NCBI RefSeq assembly: GCF_000003855.2
Contig: NW_003101667.1
Span: 1,307,860 to 1,371,859, forward strand
Direction of reading: 5' to 3'
Length of the DNA stretch: 64,000 nt
From: Blastomyces gilchristii SLH14081
Taxonomy: Eukaryota > Ascomycota > Eurotiomycetes > Onygenales > Ajellomycetaceae
Part shown: positions 46,801-56,130 of the stretch, in pieces
Layout of the letters: each line of letters opens with the position of its first letter
Numbering within the stretch: position 1 is the first letter of the stretch
Position numbers and translations under genes: made by a program
The notes under the pieces: generated by a model
What the model was told of the DNA's origin: nothing
What the model saw: only the letters and a program-made list of their open reading frames with translations
Databases searched by the model: none

Positions 46801-49197
46801 AGAGCTTTTCAGATTTCTGATTTTCAGATAGCTGTTATAGCTATATGAAAATGTAGATAATCACATATAAAATATATGAGATAATACTCATTATTATAGC
46901 ACTGTGAAGAGTTATATGTAATATCTATATATAGACATTCAAATGATATTTGAGATCTAATGTGAAGATGTCTAGATATTTGATTTTTTATATTAGATAG
47001 ATGATAGAGTTTGCAAAGCTCAGTGATAAGCTTATTCTCAGCATCTTTCAGATTAATAATTTAAATGTCAGTTGCATTATTTATAAGCTTTTAAATAATG
47101 ATTTTTAATGAATATTCTAATCTCTTATATCATGTTGATTGAGTAGCTATAGAGATCTTAGGTTTTTAAGAAGATTTTATATATATTAACAGATTGAAAG
47201 AAGAATTTGTAGAAGTTGAAGAATTTGAAGATATCATTTTTTCAGATATAGTAATGTTAGATATGTGTGAAGTGATAACTGTATCAGCTTCAGTAGTGAA
47301 TTTTTCTGATATAGTTGAGAAAACAGTTATATCACTATATTCTGTAACTAGCAACTTCTCAAATACTTCAATATATACAAAGATTGTATTATCTGTGTAT
47401 TTTTACAATCTGAAGTCTTTTTCATTATAATAGATATCTTCTATATGAAAACACAGTTTTCATGTGATAATATTTGTATGAAAATTCAGAATGTAAGCTG
47501 TGTTAATGAGTTTGATATTGAACTGCTTTTCTGCTTCATTTATTATAATAGTTCTAACAGTTTTATAATCTTTAACTTTAGTGCTGAAATTATCTGTATA
47601 GACTTTCATATTCTCATTCATAGATATAAAGAATAGAAAATATGTTTGATTATTGTATATATACTATTCTGCATCAGTATCAAAGATTCAGGAGTTTCAG
47701 AAATAGAAGTGAGAATGTGAAGAGTTTATTAATATTTTTCAGATTTACTGATTAATAGATTGATGATTGATAAATTAAGAAACTGATTACTTCAGAATTA
47801 TTTCTTCTATAACTGCTTCATTGACATCTATCATATTCATATTTATAAATGAATCTCTAGATATCACATAATTAATATATCTCTTCAATTCTTGATTTTT
47901 AAAAGCTTAATCAATCTGAGTTCTCTTCTTCTCATTTTTCTTTCATTCAGATGACTTTCTTAATGAATTGAGATAGTAGTATTAAGTGTATCAGTGTCAG
48001 GCTCTGCAGATGCAGTTTCTGAATATTACTGATAATAATTACTGAGATCTTTTATTAAGAGTAGTAAAGTTCATAGATTTATCTTCTTTAAAAATACTCA
48101 TTTCTCTATACTGTTTCTTGAAGTTCTTAACTAACTCTATCAAAGATATAACATCTTTATCATATCAGATATTCTTAGTTCATACTTGTATATAATCTGC
48201 ATCAATAGCTAGATTTGTATTTAAGAAATCTTTTTTCAAGTTGAACTGTTCAGCTATATCTGTCTCTTTGATATTATCTTCAATAAGAGATCAGTCATTT
48301 AATCACTTCTCTATATCTCTGTTTTTCAGTGCTTTACAGAGATTATAATATTGAGTTCTCACATCATTCTGATAATCTGTAATTGTGAATGAGAGTTAAT
48401 CTCTTAATAAATAAATAATCTTCTTCACATCTTCATTCTTGCTGTGTATATATTGTAGCTCTGTGACATTCACTGTTCTTTATATAACATCTTGTATCTT
48501 TGTCATATCTTCATTCAATTTCTCATATTTCATATATTTGATTTTCCATGCAGTGATCTTGATATCATATACTATCTTAGTCTCTGCAGTGACTTCTTCT
48601 GAACACTCTGATTTCAGAGGTTCTTCTAGTTCAGAGAAGATATCAGATTTATCAAGATTAATGAAGTCTGATACCTTCTTGTTCTTTGCATATTCTAGTA
48701 TATACTTGTATCAAAGTTTTCAATCTCTAGAAATGCTAAGGTGTACAGTTGCACTAGACATTGTCTTGTCTGTCATATTGATTGAGTATTTCAGATAGAT
48801 ATGATCAGAATTCAGAGTGTATAACAGTCAATTATATTGAAATGTATACAAGTGAGGATCTATCTTCTCAGTTTAAATGATAGTTATCAGTTTGAATGAG
48901 GATTGGGATTGGTGTATGATATAACAGTCGAGTATTTCAGACTGTATACAAATGAGAATCAATTGTCTCAGTTCAAATGATTGTTGTTAAATTTGAATGA
49001 GGATTGGAATCAGTGTATCACACTTCTCTTCAGATGCTGCTTACCGGGAATCAGGTATGGTATAACAGTCGATTAGATCGGACTGTATATGAATGAGGAT
49101 CAATTGTCTCAGTTTGAATGATTGTTGTCAAATTTGAATGAGGATTGGGATTGGTGTATCGCGCTTCTCTTCAGATGCTGCTTACTGGGCTCATAAC
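43884..49197 (-). other. Interior of the copia element: AT-rich and depleted of CC/GG/CG
   Basis: From about 44200 to 48700 the sequence is very AT-rich and nearly lacks CpC, GpG and CpG, while CpA, CpT, TpG and GpC persist. Lines I counted by eye (45301-45420, 46201-46320, 47881-48000) contain none of the three. The ends (44040-44110 and beyond 48840) are less affected. The reading frames on the minus strand are interrupted by many TGA and some TAA codons. Open frames of 60-120 codons in this block are remnants or chance and are not annotated separately. Confidence 0.85.
48821..49190. repeat. Leader tandem repeats next to the primer-binding site
   Basis: Three related units start with ATAACAGTC at 48821, 48921 and 49062 (spacing 100 and 141 bp). 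Each continues with CAGTTTGAATGA- and GAGGATTGG-like sequence, and the last two end with CTTCTCTTCAGATGCTGCTTAC followed by GGG. They lie in the 5' leader between the primer-binding site and gag, and may serve packaging or dimerisation; that role is a guess. Confidence 0.75.
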
Positions 49198-49465
49198 TGT
49201 TGGATTGAGTGTCACAGATGAATATGTTGAAGACATATGAATCTTATCTGTATCAAGATCTGCTTGTTTTCTTATCTGTACACTATCTAATATATCTATT
49301 TCATACAAAAGATGGAGCTATTTATAGTAAAATATATGTGTGAGCCAAGAGAGCTAGCATAAGCGAGTATTAGATGAGTGTTGTAGTAAGCTGATGATGA
49401 TGAGAAATATTGTAGTAATACGATGTTGGTGGCGTTCAGTAGTGTATAACCTCTTTTTCCTGACA
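49198..49465 (-). repeat. 5' LTR of the copia element
   Basis: This 268-bp copy begins TGTTGG and ends TGACA on the plus strand. It should contain the element promoter, read on the minus strand. It is flanked on the right by the AAAGA target duplication. Confidence 0.93.
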
Positions 49466-49470
49466 AAAGA

Positions 49471-49924
49471 ATATTCAAACTCCAAAAGAAACCCATAAAA
49501 TAAGTGAGCTGCCATACTTATGATTTAATAGTACACTATGGTAATATGTCCTAACCTGGCGGCAGGCAGAATCTACATTGACAGAACCTGCGTTGTGCGG
49601 AAATCTACATCATTGATGTGCTTTATTCTCCCTGATTGTGCATAAGGCTGGAACACCCACGGCGCCGCTATCTACGGATTTTGGCAAGCTGAAAGCACGG
49701 TTAAGATCGCCTTCAGGAGCGGCGGTTAGAAGAATGAAAAAACAATATCAAATACTGACTAGACAGCATCAATTATTACCGTTGTCAAAAGTTTAATGAA
49801 TATCACAAACAGAATCTACCTTACGGGAAGAATTACATTACAGCTTAGAGGGGTCATAGTTCAGAACCCATGTTGAAAAGGGAACCCCTGTTGCAGAGTT
49901 GCAGAGGGAAATAAGAGGGAACCT
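49471..49924. other. Region between the retrotransposon and the DUF3723 gene
   Basis: About 450 bp of mixed sequence with no recognised gene. It may contain decayed 5' coding sequence of the DUF3723 gene: translation of 49790-49860 gives NEYHKQNLPYGKNYITA, which resembles the type of sequence expected upstream in that family, but it is followed by stops. Confidence 0.3.
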
Positions 49925-51180
49925 ATGTTGCAGATGGCAGAATTTTCATTACACCTAAATAATCAATTTCCCACGCTTCGATTTTCAATAGGACAACTGC
50001 GTGGGCTCCATGGGCGCCACCGCGCCCAAGTTGGATCCGAACTTCTACCCCCCATCGACCGTTGGTGGATGGTGGATTTATATCTAGATGGTATGTCTTC
50101 CATCGACCGTCCATTTCATCACCTGTGTCCCTGACCATTTCGCTAATCACATCCGTGTGTAGATGTTGGTGACGAACTCAAGATCACTCTGCTTGAGTAT
50201 GAAGGAGAACAGAACGAACCATTTCGACAGCGGTGGCTCACACGTTTATCAAAATGTAATCGAGAACGCCTTGAGCAACTCGACAACCACAGGAACCGTC
50301 GACTCCGTCAAGGGTTTGATGCATTATTGGCCGTCTCAGGCCTTTGGGGTCGTGGAATGCGGATCAGTATGATCCATCGCTTGATCGCTGTTGGCTGTAT
50401 TGAGGTACCTTCCGGCGGCTTATTATTGTTTGATATGCTACATTTTTTCTGACATGCTCGCAGGAGATCTTAAACAGTCTTAGCGATATAGGAGAGTACT
50501 GGTCTTCCCTCGTTGACTACAGTCCAGCTGCGATGACAAAGATCAGCTCAGACACTGTGGAGGAGCTGCAACTGATGGCGCCTCACACATCTCGCATCGA
50601 GGCGAAAGCTGCGCGGGGGTATGTCCTGAGCGGCCAGGCCTTTGTTGGCTTCAGTGAAAGTGAGAGGAAGACCATCTGGAGCCGAATGGAGAAGTTTGAT
50701 GGATTGATCCCTTCTGTGTATACATTTTTTGAGAACTTCAAGTATCTAGAAAGTTGCGCCCACTGCGTGAAACGACTCTTTGGCCCTTCTAGAGAGTCAA
50801 TCTGGAGCACCATGAAGCATATGTTCATCACTGCCCTCAACACGGAGGAAGATTGCCTCATTCAGACATCAGAGTCTACATTCCGGCAGACACGTATGAT
50901 GAGTGCTGAACGTCTCAATTTGGCGTATCGACAGGTGTGGCTCTATGCCATGCGACACTATCTCTTGATGCCAGCTGACCCAAAGAACGATGATGACCTG
51001 CTAGCCAAGCCGAACCGTGCCAAAGCTGACGAGCGTGTGGTCTACGAGATGGCCAAACTGGCGCACCGTCTCGGATTTCACTCCCCTGAGATTACAGCAT
51101 TGATGAACCAGTCTCCTGATCAACAAATTGCACGAGCCGCTCTGCTCCGGGTCCGAATACAGGGATATCAAGTAGGCTAG
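49925..51180 (+). CDS. DUF3723-family protein, possibly N-terminally truncated
   Basis: Three exons: 49925-50090, 50163-50404 and 50464-51180, about 374 residues. Family-like blocks are LRGLHGRHRAQVGSELLPP, then RWWMVDLYLDD, GDELKITLLEYEGEQNEPF, FDALLAVSGLWGRGMRISMI and SLVDYSPAAMTKIS, with a helical C-terminal half containing SGQAFVGFSESERKTIW and YLESCAHCVKRLF. Both introns (72 and 59 bp) keep the frame. DUF3723 proteins are repeated, strain-variable and of unknown function in Eurotiomycete genomes, often near transposons. Homologues usually carry an extra N-terminal segment ahead of the LHGRHR block, so an upstream exon may be missing or decayed. The start MLQMAEFSLHLNN is the first in-frame ATG and is uncertain. 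The gene sits 455 bp from the copia element. Confidence 0.7.
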
Positions 51181-51601
51181 TTATACTCAAGCCCATGAGG
51201 TGGAAATCATATAACTACGTGTACCTTCTTTGAATAAAAATGACGGCAAAACATCCTATCGTTTAAAACAACTGATTGGATTGTCTTCCCTTCTTGTAGT
51301 CGATTGTATGCAGGCTATAACACCCCCGCCATGGAATGTCCGAAGTTATCCGTCCACTCAGCTTAAGCGATTCAACCGTCCAGCCAACGAGTGCATGGAA
51401 ACACAATGTTATGCCATTGATACTATCCAATAAGGCATGATGGGGGTCATCAATAGAATACAGCTGGCCGTTCTTTGAGTAGGTAAAATGCTAAGTTGCC
51501 TGTCCCAACCCTCCTAGAAAGATCAAAACGCAAGTCATTTCAGCTATCTTTTACTTCTTTCGAAATCCCGATCTCAAGGAATATTGCAGTACTTGATCAC
51601 A
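51181..51601. other. Intergenic region
   Basis: About 420 bp downstream of the DUF3723 gene with no recognised feature. It probably contains that gene's 3' end and the leader of the small candidate gene at 51602. Confidence 0.35.
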
Positions 51602-51870
51602 ATGTTTCGTCCTACTCAAGTCCTTCAAGCTCTTAAGCAGATCATTTGGCTGCATAACCACTATAGCAATTCCATCGCTATCCGTGCCGCCGGTGAAGAA
51701 ACCGTGAGAAAGCATTTTGACAGAAATAATCTTGAAAATCGCGATATTGAAATTGCTAAAATCAAGTAAGGATAGACAAGCGAGAAGCGCCTATAGTTAG
51801 ATACACTAATAATAATAGCTCTCAAGGTCCAGCTGGCATTCAACTCCTCAAGACTCTGAAGAACATTTGA
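51602..51870 (+). CDS. Candidate small two-exon protein, unknown function
   Basis: The frame opens MFRPTQVLQALKQIIWLHNH and continues with IAIRAAGEETVRKHFDRNNL up to ATCAA at about 51766. A plausible 53-bp intron (GTAAGG ... CACTAATAATAATAG) joins it to a second exon encoding SQGPAGIQLLKTLKNI and a TGA near 51870, about 72 residues in total. Composition is protein-like (basic, amphipathic helices). The intron has a good donor and branch site. I do not recognise the family; a small mitochondrial or membrane-associated protein is only a thought. It could also be a chance frame. Confidence 0.4.
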
Positions 51871-52452
51871 CGTTTGAATTCGAAACGGGAAGCAATCAGC
51901 ATGTCACGACTCAACATGTCTACAGGTCTACAGAGTAGATTTGTAAGTCATTCCTACTTTCCACGTTATTTCGCCTGTTACAAATGAGTTCCTTCGTATA
52001 TAGATGAGCCCTTTTCTGAGTTTCAGCTCAGCACAATGCGCACAAGAATCTACCTCCTTTCATTGCTATGTTGCCAGTTAGCTATTGAGAGTTGGAAATG
52101 TTATCGCGCATATAACTAGTAGCTGTTCAAATCTTATGAAATTTTAATCATGAATATTACGCAGCGCAGATAACACATCAAGCAGTTGGAATTCAAAATC
52201 CTTGTGATATTAAACGCATCAATAAACCAAGTGGAACAGCGGGTTGTAGATGTAAACTCTCACTACAGAGTAACTATAGTTAACCTTAATACAGTCTCTT
52301 CCGTGGTGCCAAGCCTCCCAGTCATCGGATTTCCCAAATAACTAACTTAACTTATTAATGTTCAACTGTGAGCTAACATAGTTAGTTACCCTCTATTATT
52401 GATAATTAAAATTAACCTTGAAACACATTCGTTCTCCGTTGCCATCGCCGTA
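51871..52452. other. AT-rich intergenic region upstream of the kinase gene
   Basis: No gene is seen. The segment presumably contains the kinase promoter and leader; it is rich in AGTTAACT/TTAACTTA-like sequence around 52270-52400. Confidence 0.35.
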
Positions 52453-53930
52453 ATGAATTTCTTGAAAAGCTTACTCCCTACCACTCGACGAATGTCAAAC
52501 TCGCGGAGCCACATTAGCAAGCTATCAGAAGAGCCGTACCAAAAGTACAGCTCAGGCGGATATCATCCTACGAGGCTGGGTGATGTGTTTGATGAAAAGT
52601 ATCAGGTCGTTAGAAAGTTAGGTTACGGCCAGTATTCAACAGTGTGGCTAGCGCAAGATATAAAGTAGGATCCCGCTTTTCCCTCTCAAATGATAATTTT
52701 CTGACTTATAAACTGTGAACTAAAGGACTAATGGAGTTGTTGCCTTGAAAATCCTGCAAGCTGATTTTAGCGTTGACGGGATGAGAAATTATGAACTCGA
52801 AATGCTACGGTTCATGAAAAGTGACGGATCTACCCACCCTGGGAAAAGGCATATTCTCAGCCTTTGTGATGATTTTCAACACCACGGGCCGCATGGAGAT
52901 CATATATGCCTAGTGCACGAGGCAACAGGCCCAGACCTAGCAAAGTATCAACGTCGCCTCCCAGAGGCTCAGATACCTGTGCCAACGGTCAGGCAGATTG
53001 CAAAGCAGCTCTTACTTGCACTTGATTATCTCCACCGTTCTTGCAGCATAATCCATACCGGTCTGTAATTCTTCCCTTTGAAAAGTATGTAAGGCTAAGA
53101 TTTGAACAGATATCAAACCAGGGAACATTCTTATTGAGATGGATGAAAACGAGCCGATTGCCCTACGTGCCCTACCATCAGATGTATCTAAATCTTCGGA
53201 ATTTTATATGGCTTCTGAGCCTCTTCCTATGAATAGTGATGTTTCAACCATTAATGTTTTTTTAGCTGATTTTGGTACTGGTAAGCGAGCTCTGCAACAT
53301 CTTTATATGTGCTATTTTAGGTAGCTGACACTGGCAAAGCTAGTTGGGTTGATAGGCACTTAACAGAGTTTATCCAGCCTCGCTGCCTACGAGCACCCGA
53401 GGTTATACTGGAGGCTAAATGGGATGCAAGTACCGACATATGGAATGCAGGATGTGTTGTAAGAATTTAAGATTTCAATCCACTGATAAAATTCTAGCTT
53501 ACAACAGGCCTTAGATCTATGAGCTTTTAACAGGAAAATACCTGTTTGATGGCTGTCCAAGTGCAGCGGGTTCTTATGCCCCTGAACATCATTTGTCCCA
53601 AATGGTCGCTCTTTTCGGCCGTTTTCCTATAGACCTACTCAATAGAGGCCAAGCGTCAGAGAAATACTTTGACTCGGAAGGTAAAAAACTATACAATCAG
53701 TGTTTCATTAGAATTATCTAATAGAAGTTGTGATAGGTAATCTTAAAGGCATCCCTGCCATGTCTGGATTCTCATTGGGTGGGTTCATCGAAAACGGGAG
53801 CTTCCATTCTATCCAGGAGAAGGAAGACTTTATCCAGTTCCTTCAATCCATACTTGTTCTTGCCCCGGAAGAGCGAAAGCCCGCTCATCTGTTGCTTGAG
53901 GAGTCGTGGTTAAACAAAGAATATCGCTGA
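52453..53930 (+). CDS. SRPK-like serine/threonine protein kinase
   Basis: Six exons: 52453-52664, 52726-53060, 53110-53280, 53340-53458, 53515-53680 and 53737-53930, about 398 residues. All introns are 49-61 bp and keep the frame. Kinase landmarks: Gly loop KLGYGQYSTVW (residues 55-65), VAIK-type Lys79 in VVALKIL, catalytic HTDIKPGN (181-188; HTD in place of HRD, as in the SRPK group), DFG at 236-238 and RAPEV at 257-261. SRPKs phosphorylate Arg/Ser-rich splicing factors. This copy is compact, with a short spacer, and resembles the lineage-specific SRPK-like paralogues that are expanded in Onygenales and related fungi; substrates are unknown. Catalytic residues are intact. The intron at 53061 has a GTCTGT donor. 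Start MNFLKSLLP at 52453 is the first ATG in frame. Confidence 0.85.
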
Positions 53931-54100
53931 AGCTTGCTTTTCTGAAGCTTTTTTGAACAAAGCACGCTCTATGACGCATACGCCATTTTCTGCTCAGCTC
54001 ACCACCCACCGAATAAATCAAGTTTATAAAACCTTTCCATATACTACAGAGCAGAAATTTATAGCAAATTATACGAACAGGGATAGATCCAATTGCCTCT

Positions 54101-54560
54101 TCAAAGTCTATCCCCCATTTGTTGAGCTGCTAGGTTTGACTGCGTTGAGGTGACCGAAGCGCCATCAATGTCAAACACTGCCTGGCATCCTACCGCGGTA
54201 TAAGGAAAACGGAAGCCATGTCCATCATTTGCATTGGGTTCAGTATCTCTGCTAGGCTCGAGTAGGCAATAGTATAATGTCATTGGATCATTTTCAAGCA
54301 CCCGAAGAATCACTTTCATGCGACCATTTGTCAGCCGGCTATACTCATGGCCTCCTTGAATCATATGATATTCGAATGCTTGGGTAACAGCTACACAAGA
54401 TAGAAATGCAGAGTCATAAACCCGCTTTTCATCCACATTCGTCGGTATAGTCACTCATTGGACAACTTCTTCTAGCATTCTGAAGGAAGCGATGGAAGTA
54501 GCTAGAATCCAAGTTACTTTGTCCTCTCCATTTTTGGACAAGTTATAGATAATTTCTTTG
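54101..54560 (-). pseudogene. Fragment of an unrecognised repeated fungal gene
   Basis: On the minus strand, sequence from about 54560 reads NLSKNGEDKVTWILATSIAS then FRMLEEVVQ, a TGA stop at 54455-54457, and VTIPTNVDEKRVYDSAF, FEYHMIQGGHEYSRLTNG and LYYCLLEPSRDTEPN to 54101. The IPTN...VYD and ...GGHEYSRLT blocks resemble a family I associate with repeated, strain-variable genes in Eurotiomycetes, but I cannot name it. Coding continues across the stop, so this looks like a decayed gene end. Nothing links it to the kinase beyond position. Confidence 0.4.
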
Positions 54561-54659
54561 ACAATCAAACATCCACATATGAAGACCTGAGTCTGTGGAT
54601 GACCTCAAGTCAGCCATCTCAGGTGCATCTTCTTGCATAGACATGACACAATGCCATCA

Positions 54660-54950
54660 CTATAGTGCAAGATATCCAAAATTCCCGCGATTCATTGTCC
54701 ATTCTTCTTCACTTTCCTTCAAATGAAGAAGAAAGGCCATTTCTACATCTATAACAAGCTTCTCAGCAGCTACCACATGAACATCTAACACTCTAAGAAA
54801 GCCTTGACGCATGTCGCACAAGACTCCCTGATTGTATTGAAAGCTGTCCGCATGGGCTATGATGCCAGTGGAGTAAGGTCGGGCAGTTGCAATGGCTTCC
54901 CGTACGCATAACATTCGCCTTATTGCTTCACGATAGCCGAATTTCCTCTG
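54660..54950 (-). pseudogene. Possible F-box-like protein fragment
   Basis: The minus-strand frame reads FGYREAIRRMLCVREAIATA then ADSFQYNQGVLCDMRQGFLR, VLDVHVVAAEKLVIDVEMAF and ends YLAL at 54660. The VLDVH...EKLVIDVE pattern is reminiscent of the middle of fungal F-box-family proteins, but there is no F-box here and no continuation. It is probably a relic; the likeness is weak. Confidence 0.25.
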
Positions 54951-55385
54951 TTGTCACCAGCCTGACCTCCGCGCCGTATGTGTGGAATGCCTGAAGAGAA
55001 GACGTTGATGTATTAGCGTTGAATGCTAACGGACTGGCTTAAAGGACAGAAAACTATTACTAGAGCAGACTTGTAAGCCATCTTCTCAATTTCTAGAAGA
55101 TAATAGTCTTGTGTCTACCATGCTAAGCATCGTGTAGGATTCGCAGGTAAGATACCAGACAAAAATATCTTAATGCACACGAGCCTCTGTGTGCAAAGAC
55201 ATTGTGGAGCTAAGCTCAAAACAGAAGGCCCTGCAAGATTGATTTTACAGCTTATTAGGGCCTGTTCGGTGCGTCTGTACTTTTTGAACGCAATAGTGGA
55301 TCTCATTAAAAATAGTGTATTTACCAATTATTAGTAGCAAGCTGGCGTTGTGCCATCACACTATTCCACTGCTCTGAGATGGAGA

Positions 55386-55466
55386 AAGGAAGCTCACAAA
55401 AATGCATTCTTTTTGAATGAAGTCCAGAGTCAGTTCAAAAAGAACATATTTTTGTGAGCTTCCTTC
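55386..55466. repeat. Long imperfect hairpin inside the MITE
   Basis: Arms of about 31 bp (left 55386-55417, right 55434-55466) contain AGGAAGCTCACAAAAAT and its complement, with two or three mismatches, and a loop of about 16 bases. It may act as an internal structure of the MITE or be a second inverted repeat caught within it. Confidence 0.8.
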
Positions 55467-55785
55467 TAATTAATATTAGTTAACTATCTTCACTATCTTC
55501 ACTATTCTACACTATTCTACACTATATTATCTCTAAAAGTGCTATTCTACACTATCACACACTGTTGAAGTTAAATACTGCTTATTCATAAGATCTTGAT
55601 AAGAGATGCAAGTACAGCCGCTCAATCCACTGAACATCTGGCCATTTTCATCTGTACTTTGTAAAAAGCAGCTGTATTATTAGTACAGATGCTCTGTCCA
55701 CTGAACAGTCATGATATTGGGGCTGTACTTTTTAAAAAAAGTGGAGATCCGTACAAAAAGAACGAGTACGGAGTACACATGGACG

Positions 55786-55895
55786 TGTGAGAGAGGTTGA
55801 ACGTGGTTGGTTGTTGTTGTCTAACTAGTAGCTAGTGAAAGCCAAATATATGTGTGTGGGTCACGTGGGTTAGGGCTTGTGTAGTAGCTCCAACA
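55786..55895 (-). repeat. 3' LTR of the miniature element
   Basis: This 110-bp terminal repeat is preceded by GGACG and followed by a C-run. It shares its sequence, apart from one C/T difference, with the copy at 57148-57257. Confidence 0.88.
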
Positions 55896-56130
55896 CCCCC
55901 CCATGCTACGCAGGCCAGTTAACCCACGCAGCCAAAAGCGCCCAAATCATTCAAATCTGCAATAATAATTAATTACACAAAGTAGAGTCTAGTTTTCTCA
56001 TAAGGACTAGCTCCATACATGCAAATACACGCGAATATGCAAGAAAAAACGCTCAAATCCATCCTTCCTGTATCTGTATTACCCCCCCAGTCATCTGAAC
56101 ACTGCGGGGTCTCATTTCTCATATTTTTGT

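Larger units (their letters stand above)
43616..49465 (-). mobile_element. Ty1/copia-type LTR retrotransposon, RIP-like mutated
   Basis: The element is 5850 bp with 268-bp LTRs in direct orientation and a 5-bp target duplication AAAGA on both sides (43611-43615 and 49466-49470). It is oriented on the minus strand. After the 5' LTR (49465-49198) comes a primer-binding-site-like GTTATGAGCCCAG, complementary to part of initiator-tRNA-Met as in copia-type priming, and before the 3' LTR a purine tract (GAAGAGAGTG). Despite many stops, the translation shows gag-like sequence from 48761, an RT block LLLLYMNDIVILS near 45000, RNase H features TEAEF near 44350 and HYIDI near 44170, and a MPVNGLTKALP tail ending at 44001. 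The order fits copia. Stops are mostly TGA in place of Trp. It cannot encode functional protein now. Confidence 0.93.

Noticed and set aside
44148..48798. Open frames of 60-120 codons in the AT-rich block
   Set aside because: They are remnants or chance frames in the mutated copia element, or run on the wrong strand for it.
43540..49496. RING frame extended across the LTR insertion by joining the flanks
   Set aside because: The frame upstream of the insertion (reading from 49496 on minus) does not join the RING frame in phase, so no simple disrupted exon could be shown.
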